64,000 bases of DNA, from positions 868,001 through 932,000 of the forward strand of contig JALJCQ010000011.1 in the NCBI GenBank assembly GCA_023091665.1. The letters run 5' to 3'. The DNA comes from Pythium myriotylum (taxonomy: Eukaryota; Oomycota; Peronosporomycetes; Pythiales; Pythiaceae). The notes beneath the pieces are model-generated. The model saw nothing but the letters and a program-made list of their open reading frames with translations. It did no database searches and was not told where the DNA came from. Shown piece after piece: positions 1 through 9,618 of the stretch. The position numbers and the translations under genes were made by a program. Position 1 is the stretch's first letter. Every line of letters starts with the position of its first letter.

Positions 1-1
1 T

Positions 2-758
2 AATATCGTCTGGCTTGTAATTGTAGCACATCGAACAGAAGATGGGTTTGCCTCAATCATGCTCATCCTGGAGACGGAGAAGCTGGACAATAAAGGCGCC
101 AAATTCTATGCGAATGGCTATCTCTGTCCAGGCTTCAGCCACAGGGAAACAGTTGGAATGGAGGTCCCAACGACGAAGAAAATGGGCTACGCAGCCAAGG
201 CAGCAAGCCGCTCAGGCCTGGTGCGTCCCGCACCATCGACCGGTGGCACGACAGCACCGCTCTCCTCCTCATCCAGCGGCGGTTCCAGCCAGAGCCATAG
301 TCTGTTCAATTTAAATGTTGACCCCGAAGCGGAGGACGAAGAAAATGGTGATTTTGCACCCCTCTGGGGATTGCGCGGTTGGCCCGCGGTGTTTTGCTAT
401 CCCCAGCAAGAGGCGCCCCTGCATCACTGGCCGAATATTATCAGTTTGATCATGGATAACCGGCATGTGCTTGAAATTCAAAGCGGGCGAGGACCATTTG
501 TACACACGGAGCGACGACTAAAAGCAAGCTACTACATCATGAGTGTTGACCCAGCAGTATATTTGGTCTTGCTGCTAGAAGGCAAACGGCGACCTAGTGA
601 AAAGACAGCACAAGTGAGTGGACTTCGATCGAGAACTCCGTCGGTGTGAGACTGACAGAGTTTGTTGTGGCTAGGACTTCATGCAGACTATGGCAGAAAA
701 TCTGCAACACATCGGGGTATATAGACGAGGAGGCACGGCTTCTGTGACGAAGTGCTGA
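2..758 (+). CDS. KICS2: KICSTOR complex subunit 2 homologue, C-terminal part (partial)
   Basis: KICS2 (C12orf66) is part of the KICSTOR scaffold that holds GATOR1 on lysosomes so that amino-acid shortage can switch off TORC1. The segment HWPNIISLIMDN, followed by a YLVLLLEGK strand and a Lys/Ser-rich turn, lines up without large gaps with the C-terminus of animal KICS2, as I remember that sequence. The frame is already open at base 2, so the gene begins outside the window; an acceptor near 36-38 could also mark an exon start. A 61-bp intron (614-674, gtgagt to ctag) joins the frame to a last exon encoding DFMQTMAENLQHIG and ending at TGA 756-758. Without that splice the frame would stop at 649 in unrelated residues. 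A Ser/Gly-rich insert sits near residues 60-85. Confidence in the family is good; function in this organism is inferred. Confidence 0.82.
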
Positions 759-919
759 GTTGAGATGATATAATTTGAGTTCAGGCCAAGAGACCTTAAA
801 TACTAATGTGCAAACGTTCTATTGCTACAAATCCTAAAACTTGCGGCGAGGCAACGAATTAGACCCCACCCTCGTGTTCTACTTGAACTCATCGACGCGA
901 TAACGAATACTGTGTCTGA

Positions 920-2462
920 TCACAAGATGTAGACTGGCTTCAGAGCGCTAGTCGCGTACTTGTCTTTCGTCACTGGGCAAGTGATCAACTTATCATCCTC
1001 TGTACTCAGTTGCTGGATTGCCCGGCGACTGAACACGTAGCCGTTAGGAAGTGCGACGGGAGGGTTATGCTCATCCATCACCCCTTGAGTAACGCGGCAA
1101 ACGAGTCGCGAGTGGGGGTGGTGGGCGAAGGGAAGGCCTTCGCACAGCTTTCCGCCAATCTCACTACATGTCGGGCACAATGGTGGAGCCTCCTCCTGAG
1201 ACGTCTGAAGTGTGCTCGACTTGTCATTCTTTGTCGTAAGCTCTGCGATTGTGATGATTTTCGTTTTCTTGCTCTGTTGCTCAACTGATTCGGACTCACT
1301 CTGTCTCTTGCGATCTTGCCCTGACTCATTTTCACCGGCCTCCGCCTCATTGTTTTCGTCACCATCAAGCCGGCGCTTCCGAGTCTCGTTGGCCAAATCT
1401 CGGGTACGGCGACAAGCCCTCGTGTTTAAACTAGAGATCCCAGCATGAAGTGCAATGGATAGAGCCGGTGGACTATGAATCCCGTATGCCAAACAGAACG
1501 TAGCTCGAAATGATTTCTTCAGTGTTTCCCATCGTTCAAGAGAAAACAGGCGCGAGCATGACTCAACTCCACATTGATCTGGGTTGAAAGCTAATGTTCC
1601 CATTGCTTCTCGGATACTCTCCATCATTGAGTTTCTTGAGGCTTCGTCTTCATTCTGCATGGAGATAGGAGTCAGGTTGAGACGCGCGTAGTCAACAGCT
1701 TCAAGCTTTTTGTCTGAGCGAACAAGCTCAACGAATTCCTGAAGACGTAGCTGGAACTCTAGTTGAGAGGAGAGCCGACGGAGACGCGAGGCGTTATCCA
1801 AACACCACTGGATCGCAGTGGAAACATTACGGGCGTGAAGGTCGTTTAAGATAGCATGGCATTGCATGTGTAGGTCGTGGTCGACAACGAACTCGACACC
1901 TTCAAAGAGTGGAAAAAAGTCAGAATATTCCATTCATTTCCATCCGATGAAATGCGACCGTTCGAATTAAATCAAACCCACCTTTCGATTCTTGGATGAG
2001 CTTTGAGCTCTTGATGTAGCCGTGCGAGAGCAAATAGTCTGCAATAAGTCGGTCATTCTCCATACTCTGCTCTTCGTTGTTGCTACGCAGGTTGGAGACG
2101 TGGGGGTTTCCAGACGGCGATCGGGCCGCCGCGTGAGCTGACGCTGCGAGAGCATCTCTCCCTTGTTGGTACTTGCGAACGTACTGTGCTCTGAGCACGC
2201 AGCTGTTGATATCTTTCTGCTGCTCGGAAACAAACTGCTTGACTTCTTGCTGTGCACTACGGATCCGCTCGGCAAGGTTCTCGAGTGACTCGATTGTTTC
2301 ATCGACGCGCGCGTGTTGCGCCGGTGGCTGATCGACCTGAAATGCCGTAACGGACTTCTGCATGCCCGCAATCTCCCGAGTAACGTGCTTGTGGAAGAGC
2401 CGGAAGCTCTTGTTGGCCTTTTCAAACGGCACCTTCAGCAGCGGGTACAAAAGGTCTTCCAT
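920..2462 (-). CDS. MAEA: MAEA/Fyv10 (Gid9), CTLH E3 ligase RING subunit
   Basis: MAEA pairs with RMD5 to form the catalytic RING core of the CTLH/GID ubiquitin ligase. Two exons, 2462-1982 and 1899-920, join across an 82-bp intron (GAATCGAAAG/gtgggt to tttgaag/GTGTCG) to give about 486 residues. In order I see the N-terminal TLKVPFE-like stretch (here LLKVPFEKANKSFR), a coiled coil, a LisH motif (DRLIADYLLSHGYIKSSKL), CTLH and CRA helices (LRLQEFVELVR, AMGTLAFNPDQ) and a degenerate C-terminal RING (CPTC, then SRLVC, NPPVALPNGYVFS and a final YIL). A charged low-complexity insert rich in E, S and K lies between CRA and RING. The frame is open upstream to a GTG at 2492, but ATG 2462 fits the family N-terminus better. 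Confidence 0.93.
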
Positions 2463-2867
2463 GCTTGCTATTCCAACTACGACACACTCCACAGCACGTC
2501 AATGCCACCACCAAGCCAGCTAGGATACGGTAGACAGGCAGCAGAAGCAGGAGCGGGCGGCTCGCAAACAGCAGCGGTACTACATTGAAGTTGCCGTTCG
2601 CTCGCAGCGAGTTCGCCGACTCGCACTGCACCAAACTCAACCGGATCGACACGACTAGAGAGCTCACCTTGCAGTCTTCACCTCCAGTTGGTCGGGTTCG
2701 TGTCGTGGAGCTAGGTCGCGGCGAAATCTGGTGCCGACGGCGGCGCTTCTCTTCTTTGGCCTGGACGGCAACCCCTTCTTTGATCCTTTGGAGAAGCCCG
2801 TCAGCTCAGTCGAATCGCACACAAAAGAGCCAAATGAATTGCAAACTGCAATTCATCTAATTGAGAG

Positions 2868-2941
2868 AGCCCGTATACTCGGCCCAGCAGCCCGTATACT
2901 TGACCCAGCCTGGGTCTACGAGCCCGTATACCTGACCTGGG
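2868..2941. repeat. 21-bp tandem repeat with GTATAC core, plus palindrome
   Basis: Two adjacent 21-bp copies (2868-2888, 2889-2909) begin AGCCCGTATACT and differ at two positions. A third, partial copy starts at 2921 after an 11-bp spacer. Copy 2 runs into a near-perfect palindrome GACCCAG-C-CTGGGTC at 2902-2916. No terminal inverted repeats or coding remnant identify a transposon, so origin is open: a decayed repeat element or a cluster of protein-binding sites. Confidence 0.7.
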
Positions 2942-3053
2942 ATACCCATGGGTTTGGGTCGGGAACTGCAACATTGTCCGGATAAACATCCGGATACCAG
3001 ACTGAATGTTGGTCAATAAAAGGCAACTTTTGAGTCTTGACACGCATCTCGAG

Positions 3054-3080
3054 TATCCGGATATCTGGATATCCGGATAT
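3054..3080. repeat. Octamer tandem repeat TATCYGGA
   Basis: The 8-bp unit TATCCGGA / TATCTGGA / TATCCGGA repeats three times without gaps. It contains two copies of the perfect 10-bp palindrome TATCCGGATA (3054-3063 and 3070-3079). Two more ATCCGGATA-like sites occur at about 2976 and 2988. The regular spacing looks like a multimeric binding site, but nothing in the window identifies the protein. Confidence 0.7.
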
Positions 3081-3206
3081 CGAACATGGCTCCACAACGA
3101 CTTTCCTGACAACGACCCGAAACAATCTCGAGTATATTTTTCACCTACGCAGACGAGGATTCGACAAGAGAAGTGCACTACCTACTGTAGCGAGACATTG
3201 AGTTGT

Positions 3207-4999
3207 CTACTTCTGTAGTGCACACAGAAGACAAAAATGAGACCATTCGTTGGGTACCCAAATCGAATCTCAGATCTGACAGTACCTTGCGCATTGTGCG
3301 CTTGCGGATCTGTCGATTCTGCTGGATCTCGTCATACTTCTGCTTCTCCTCGTAAGACATTGCTTCGTACTCCTGGCGTTTCTTCTCCTTGAATTCGTTC
3401 AATCGGCGAGTTTGTTCCTGCAAAACACAGCGTGGGTTTGACAATACCAACGCGTGCTACGTATCATTAGCATGCTTACGTTCACAACATCTTCGGACGG
3501 AGGGCGCTCGGCGAGGAGTTTGGCGCGTTTCTTCTGGGCACTTGCCTTGAGCTGGAGCAGAGTACAGAAGAATTAGACGTCAAATCAAAGCCATAACGTA
3601 ACGAATACTTGCATCTCGCGGGAGCTTCATGGTCGAGCCGATTGCGTCAATAAGATAAATCGCAAGCTGCACTGCCGCGGTTGGATCCAAATGCTTTGAT
3701 CCATTGCGAAGTTTGAACGAGACTTGCAGAACCCGACGTTCTGACTTCGGGAAACCACTAAATTCATACGAGGTTGTCACTGAATGATCCGCTATAAATC
3801 CATCCCGAAATGCTTACAGGATTGGAAGGGAGTTCATATCTGTGATGACGAAGAATTCCAAGAACGGCTCAAGGGCTGCAATCTGCTTGATGAGTTGTGG
3901 AGTGAGTGCAGACTTCGGAGTATCGATGTTGTCCGCGACAATACACAGGGAATCAGGGATCTGGTTTGTATCCTGGCGCTTTGCCAACGTGATCTACCCA
4001 GACGCAACTCCGGGTCAAGCCCTGTTTAAAAAAATTAAAAATCCAATGGCACACATACCAGTTCTGGAAATGCCTTGGACAGTGCATTGTACTGCAACTT
4101 TTTCAAGACGCCAAATACGATGGGATCAAGGTCGCTTGCATTCAAGCTTACATTGAACGTCTGATTGCACAGGAAATTAAGAATCACAGTACAATCAATC
4201 CATAAGGCCACCACATACCAGATAGTCCTTTGCTGGCAAGACAGTTTGCCACAAACTCGAGAAGAGATCATGTCGCGAGGCAAGGGTTAAGTCCACCACA
4301 AATCGCGAGCAGAAGCGACGCCCTGTGCAGTAGTACTTGAAGTTGTTCTTGCTCTCTTCAAGCAACCCGACACGTGGTTCAGCCGAGGCACCAGTGTATG
4401 CAAACTCCTTGCTCAGCGTAGGTTCGCTCGCCTCGAGCCTAAACGAACGCGCGCATGAGCTGGGACACCCACGCAAAGTGAGGTTGACGAAGCTTTCGTA
4501 CCATTTGTCCGCAATCTTCTTGTTCTGAGACTTCCCGACGAAGTAGTTGATGAAGTACAGAGCTGCAATCGCCATGCTACCACCCTCTAGTAGGTAGTCG
4601 TGCTCAACTGCGCACACAGGGTTCTCGTTAGAACTAGTGAACGACCAATAGCAATGACATTCCCCATACCTTCTTGTTGCTGGGGAAGATCGACCGAAAG
4701 TGGTTCAGCGTCCTTTGGCGGGGTGATCTCCTAGCGCACATTGAGGGAAATGTTATCCATGTTCCGGTTTAGCAGCTTAGAATCCCAAATGCGCCTCGTA
4801 CTGGTGGTTCGACACCATCAAACTCATCCGCCTCTTGGGCTGCGAGGGATACACAACAGATGAGCTCACGAGTATTCCACACGGAACCAAACCGAGCGCA
4901 CGAGACTTCTGCTCGGACGGTGTGTTGTGCGGTACCTGACACGCTGTGCGCCCCAGCGAACGCCAGCAGCGCGTACGCAACGAGCAGCTTGATGCGCAT
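3207..4999 (-). CDS. CCDC47: CCDC47 homologue (PAT complex, ER membrane insertion)
   Basis: CCDC47 is an ER membrane protein of the PAT/multipass translocon that helps insert multi-span proteins. Nine exons rebuild about 426 residues: 4999-4802, 4730-4670, 4607-4219, 4160-4059, 3993-3818, 3757-3613, 3551-3480, 3417-3286 and 3212-3207. The start (ATG 4999) opens with a signal peptide (LLVAYALLAFAGAHSV). A membrane helix (SMAIAALYFINYFVGK) follows, then a domain with Cys-Thr-Gly-Arg (YYCTGRRFCSRFV) and QIPDSLCIVADN, and a C-terminal Lys/Glu-rich coil (KKRQEYEAMSYEEKQKYDE). These match the order in animal CCDC47. The sixth intron appears to use a GC donor (gat/gcaagt). The last intron (3285-3213) leaves a tiny exon coding only Lys-stop, giving a basic tail; reading through it would instead end at 3178. 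Junctions are hand-placed. Confidence 0.88.
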
Positions 5000-5005
5000 C
5001 CTCAC

Positions 5006-5391
5006 TCCCTCTTGGCCAAGTGGGGCCTCTCGTGAGTCCCGCCTGAAAAAACCTATCTGTGATTAAACCTATTTGCATTGTGGTCCACATAGTGTATCCA
5101 TTTTGGATAGGGCTGTCCGTTTCTCCAACGGTCAAGATCGATCAAGATGAAATACGGTATCGAAACTTGTCTGAACCTGCGAGATTGGGTGCTTGGGGTC
5201 TGCGGAGTCGGGCACATATCAAGCGCGAAGAAAAGTTATGGCCCAGTCGGTGAAAGGTAAGAAGACGGATAGGTCCCAAAAGTCGATATTGACGGGGTCA
5301 GTTCATGATCGTTTCTCTGCGGCTCTAAGATCATGAACAGTCGTTGCCTGCTTCGGGAGAGTCAAATGGACGGCGAGATGTCCCAGAGGTG
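5006..5391. other. Divergent intergenic region
   Basis: This separates the start of CCDC47 (minus) from the start of a coiled-coil gene (plus), so it probably carries both promoters. Apart from the hairpin-forming inverted repeat at 5301-5338 I see no distinct element. A short upstream ATG frame (5333) overlaps the presumed 5' leader of the plus-strand gene. Confidence 0.5.
5301..5338. repeat. Inverted repeat, 10-bp perfect arms
   Basis: GTTCATGATC at 5301-5310 is matched exactly by its reverse complement GATCATGAAC at 5329-5338, with an 18-base loop. It lies about 55 bp before the chosen start of the plus-strand coiled-coil gene, so it could form a stem in the 5' leader or be a dyad binding site. 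Confidence 0.65.
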
Positions 5392-7387
5392 ATGACGCGG
5401 GCAAGGAGTGTGACGGCTGGAAACGCCGCTCTTGTACGTGAGGGTCTCAAACCCAACTTGTCAGCAGCGGAAGCGACGTCACAACTCAAAGTTCTCTGTC
5501 GGAAGTTTGCGGCGTTGACCGAGAAAGTCAAAGTGCGATTTTCATCATGTAAACTATAATGCTGGGTCTATTGAGAATTTAACGTCGAGTGGTAGGAGGA
5601 GACCCGAGTCCGCGAGGAGGCGGAGAAGGAAGTCCGCAGGCTTAAAGCGATAATTGAAGGTAACCGGAGTTAGCGATCCTATACTTCACATTTGGAGCCG
5701 TGTGCTGACCCTCATCATGCTCAAAGCAAATGGTGCGCCTGTCATTGCATCTACTCGAGCTGAAAACCATGCGTGCATTCGCGATCTGAAAGAGGCGCAA
5801 GAAGCACTGAAACAAGACTTACAAAGAGAGAAAGAGTTGAATGCCAAGCTGGTCAGCAAAGCGCTGGAGCTAGAGAGAGAGAAGAGCGCTCTTCTCGCAG
5901 CCAGTTCGTCTGCTCCGTTAAGAGGCCAAGATTGTTCGCCACCCCTGGAATCGTCGCGACAAAGCTCCCGCAGCAACGCATCTTGGGACCGCGAGCAGGC
6001 TGCAAAGATACACAACACGTTGCGAGCCACGGTTGAGGAACTGCAAGAAGAACTGACGATTAAAGAAGTTCGTGCAACTTTTGTTGCTTTTCGACGAGTG
6101 TGTGGTATTAATCTTCGTTTGCTGTAAAGGGTGAATTAGACTCCTATCGCGAGCGATTACAACGCGAACGTTCCCGGGTGAAGGTCTTGGAACAGGAGCT
6201 TCATGAGCGTGATGAGAAAGCCTCCGAGGACCAGAGTGTGCTGCGCCAACTGGAATCTACTATACAAGAGCAACGTGAACAATTTGAAGCCATAGAAAAG
6301 GAGGTCCAAGCTGCTGCTGAGAGAATCGAAGAGGAAGAAACCATTAGACGAACGCTGGAGCAACAGATTGAAACTCTAAACGACGTCAACGCAGCGCTGG
6401 AGCAACGGGCAAAGACACTTGTGCGACGATTGGAGTTGAGCCATTCGCTAATCGGTGAAATAGAGGACCTGAAGGCTCAGGTGCGTGATGTGGAGATCGA
6501 CAAAGAGACGCTAGTCTGTTCGGTCAGTGCCATCATTGTTCACTTCAAAGCAGTGAGTGATCTTGTTACTGCAACCGTAGATCAAAGACACCAAGGAAAA
6601 TCATTCCGTAAAAGAAACGCAATGGAAAGCTCAAATCGAACAACTGCGCGCCGAAAAGCTAACGCTAACAGCCCAGATCACGGACTTAAAAAATGAGATC
6701 TCCTCACTCCGGACGCAAAACTCTTTGTTGTCCGAGTGGATGCTAGTGCGCAGCGAAAATGTTGCTGTCACGCAACAGCAACAACAAATCCACAACACGT
6801 GGGAAGCCGCTAATGAGCAGAGAAAACTTGCGCAAAAGGATGCAGGAAACGATCGCCATCGTGCCCGACACCAGCCGCACGACCAGAATTATTGTGACGA
6901 CTTGAGGAGCAGTACCGCTCACTGTCGCGTCCGACCGTGTTCACCTACGGAAGTTGACGATCACGTATACTCTCACATTTCACCTCAATGCCCCCTATCA
7001 CCCTCTAAGACTCGGAGTATGACTACAGCCTCACCAATCCTACAATCGCAAACATGGTTCAACGCTAGGAGAACTTCAACTTCTTCCGACTCAAGTTCTA
7101 TCAGTGGGGAACGCGAAAATGCGTGGGCAATGAAGACTTACATGGACTCGTACGCATCAAACGACGTTGATAGCCGCAAACGAACAGCTACCAAGCCGAT
7201 CCTTAGGACTGGACCATCAAATCGGACAGAAGATTTTTCAAACAAGATCAGCGACCACGAGCGCTTGCGCGAGCTCATGAGCCGCAATCGTGCACTGAAG
7301 AATCAACTGAAAATGGAGACTGTTGCCACGAGGAACTTAGAGCAAGAGATCTCGCAAATTACGTGCCAAAGAATGAGCGGGAGCTAA
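5392..7387 (+). CDS. Uncharacterised coiled-coil protein (about 570 aa)
   Basis: I do not recognise the family. Five exons join in frame: 5392-5532, 5596-5659, 5760-6067, 6130-6522 and 6581-7387, with introns of 58-100 bp and normal GT-AG signals. Residues about 20-340 are almost continuous heptad-rich coiled coil full of E, K, R, Q and L (for example ELQEELTIKEGELDSYRERL). A Ser-rich insert around residue 110 and a polar, Ser/Thr/Arg-rich region near residues 350-480 interrupt it; a short coil (RNRALKNQLKMETVATRN) closes the protein. Such composition is common in centrosomal, basal-body and axonemal proteins, but that is only a hint. The start is the first in-frame ATG (5392); a further upstream exon is possible. 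It converges on the next gene, 56 bp away. Confidence 0.7.
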
Positions 7388-7443
7388 CACGAACGCAATG
7401 TTATGCGTTTGCAGGTATTCTAAAACCTTTACGTTCCCAGCGG

Positions 7444-8952
7444 TTAAGATGAACGATTGCTGTCAGGCTTGATACCTGAGTGAACCATCTTAACATACTC
7501 GATATGTCTCATAGCCTCTCTTTTCAGGTTGTCGTCAATGAAGGCTAAGGCTTCCTCATGCACAGAGTCCTGGAAAACTCGCTCAAGCATGTTGATAACC
7601 TCTAGATCTCGCTTCTTCAAGGCTGCCACACACTCTATGTCCTCGTTCAGATGGGAGCGTATAACCTCTGCTTTCTCCTTTAGCTCTTTCGCAACAGATT
7701 CGACGCCTAATGACTCGTATCCGCTTGCTTCTCCCAGCAGCTCGTTTAGCTTTTCCTCAGTTTCTTCAACACGATTGATCATAAACTTGATGCAAGGGAG
7801 TTCACTTCCGAAGTATCTCAACGCTCCTTCAATATGCTGTCGCAAACTTGTTGCATGCTTATCACGATAAGAGACCGCGTCGTCATTAGTAAGCGAGATG
7901 GCTGAAATTGACTCCTCTAGTCGGGTGAACGCTTGGTGAATCTGATCGCGACGCTGGCTCTGGCGATATAAACCCATAATGTGCTCATCCTGTTCAGCGC
8001 ATCGTAACGTCGCTTCGGCAAACTCATCGTTTATTGCCGTGATCTCAGAAGAAAGTTCCACTTTAACTTGCTGGGCTTGATCGATTTCAGAGCTTACAGC
8101 GCGGAGTCTTTCCTCAAGTTTGGCACGCTCTTCCTGAAGCTGCTGCAACCTCTCGTTCTGTTGACGCAGTTTTTCGTTGATTGGTGCCATTCGCTCTAAT
8201 TTCTCTTCCTCAAGCTTGCGTGCCCGGGCTTGAGCTTCTTGTACTATCGTTTCATCGACGCGCAAATCGTCTTCGACATCTTTCAGTGCAAACGACAGGA
8301 ATCCAGCTTGGGCATCAGCAGCTAATTTGTCTATGCTAACGCTGTCATGTCTGAGCTGCACCAGCTTATCGAGTCGTGAAGCATACAAATCAAGCGCATC
8401 GCTTCGGATATCCCGACGGCGAAAGGAGTCTCGAATGCCTTGACCTTTGACCTCGCTGTCTTTAATCGCTGCAGCGGCTAGACGTGCTTCGATCGAGATT
8501 ACTTCGTGCGACAACACGGATTCAGGCTTCATACCGCTCAGCGAGAGGCGGTACTTCCGCACGATCCTGCTCAAATACGCTGCTAGTTTATCTGCTGTCA
8601 CTGCGTTATCTGAGACTTTCGCACCATCCTGATCCACAATTTTCATCATCGTCCGTAGAGTTTCAACCACGGCACCAGCGATCTGTTTATTGGCACTGCT
8701 ACCCTTGCCATCACGCTCGATGTAGAGGCAGTTCGCCAGAAGCGATGAGAGGTTATCGTAGATCGATTCTGCCTTTGGGTGCGCGCGGAGGATGTTGGTG
8801 AATAGTAACTGCAGTGCGTCGCACTGGAAGATTTCCATGATCGTCTCAGTGTTCACGTACATTCGGCTCCAGCCGACGAGACCGACGAGCGCCACTTGAA
8901 TGTCCACGTGGGACGCCGCAATTTCGAGTCGACGAGGTAGAGGGAGCTCCAT
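7444..8952 (-). CDS. Uncharacterised coiled-coil protein (502 aa), intronless
   Basis: A single open frame from ATG 8952 to TGA 7444. Residues 1-120 are helical and leucine-rich, resembling an ARM/HEAT-like fold (MELPLPRRLEIAASHVD, then LLFTNILRAHPKAESIYDNL). Residues about 215-330 form a long coiled coil (LEEEKLERMAPINEKLRQQ and following). The C-terminal third is again helical with shorter coil segments (ETEEKLNELLGEASG). No signal peptide, membrane span or catalytic motif is visible. I cannot name the family; a cytoskeletal or ciliary role is a guess from composition. The gene is convergent with the coiled-coil gene at 5392-7387 and lies just downstream of a small gene on the same strand. 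Confidence 0.78.
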   Translation of the reverse strand: MELPLPRRLEIAASHVDIQVALVGLVGWSRMYVNTETIMEIFQCDALQLLFTNILRAHPKAESIYDNLSSLLANCLYIERDGKGSSANKQIAGAVVETLRTMMKIVDQDGAKVSDNAVTADKLAAYLSRIVRKYRLSLSGMKPESVLSHEVISIEARLAAAAIKDSEVKGQGIRDSFRRRDIRSDALDLYASRLDKLVQLRHDSVSIDKLAADAQAGFLSFALKDVEDDLRVDETIVQEAQARARKLEEEKLERMAPINEKLRQQNERLQQLQEERAKLEERLRAVSSEIDQAQQVKVELSSEITAINDEFAEATLRCAEQDEHIMGLYRQSQRRDQIHQAFTRLEESISAISLTNDDAVSYRDKHATSLRQHIEGALRYFGSELPCIKFMINRVEETEEKLNELLGEASGYESLGVESVAKELKEKAEVIRSHLNEDIECVAALKKRDLEVINMLERVFQDSVHEEALAFIDDNLKREAMRHIEYVKMVHSGIKPDSNRSS

Positions 8953-8997
8953 CGCCTCGCTTCGGCCTCCACCCTCGCTACCAAGCTAGTCCACGGA

Positions 8998-9433
8998 TCA
9001 GAAAGTTAGTGCGTGCTCGCTGTGTAACGGCAACACAGCTAAGCGCACCTGGCTGTCGCCATCACTGTCGGGTTCGTCCACACCGCCATTACTCGACGCA
9101 CCAGACGGCGCCTTCTTCTTCTTCTTCTTTCGCTTCTTCTTGCCGTCTGTGCTGCTCGTGGGCGTCGCCGCGTCGATGGACGATGGTTGCCGAGCGCCAA
9201 GCGCGCCGAACCTTCACGCCAGACAGGCTCGAGTGAGATCTCGGCTCGACAAACTCCTTTCTGCCAGTATTCACGTACGGGTTTGAGGTCTTGACCGGCT
9301 CTCGCGCGGGCATGGGCACCGACGTCATTATTGAGTTGCGGAAGGGCGCGGGTATCTTTTCGACTCGAGATACTGGATCGCGAAGCAGCCTTTTCAATGC
9401 GTCGTGTACGGTACTCCCTCGGAATAGCCACAT
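8998..9433 (-). CDS. Possible small basic protein, two exons
   Basis: The frame from ATG 9433 encodes MWLFRGSTVHDALKRLL and continues without stop for about 70 residues. A second frame, ending at TGA 8998, encodes STDGKKKRKKKKKAPSG followed by an acidic tail. One possible intron of about 69 bp (donor inside AGCCT/gtctgg, acceptor ACGAG/C) would join them in frame, giving roughly 120 residues with a strongly basic, nuclear-localisation-like stretch. Other joins are possible and I do not recognise the protein. It sits between the 502-residue coiled-coil gene and eIF2-gamma, all on the minus strand. Confidence 0.42.
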
Positions 9434-9618
9434 CGGACAAAGGGAGAATGAGAACGGCAGCGATGCTCGTGCTTTTCAAGTATATTGTCTCGACATGCTA
9501 TTGTGGGGGGGAGAGAGAGGTGGCTGCGCATCCGTCGCACAACTCACCTATCTGTCTCATCTTAGACTCTCAATTGCTGTAGCTGCGGCGCGCGGCTCAC
9601 TCCATTCATCTGTGCAAT

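Larger units (their letters stand above)
2493..3206. other. Intergenic region between MAEA and CCDC47
   Basis: No convincing gene. It lies upstream of MAEA (start 2462, minus) and downstream of CCDC47 (stop 3207, minus), so it should hold the MAEA promoter. The 2868-3080 part is unusually rich in short repeats and palindromes, annotated separately. The short open frames on both strands overlap each other and encode nothing recognisable. Confidence 0.6.

Noticed and set aside
4777..5135. Secreted RxLR- or CRN-type effector from the signal-peptide ORF near 5000
   Set aside because: The signal peptide belongs to the first exon of CCDC47; no RxLR, EER or LFLAK motif follows.
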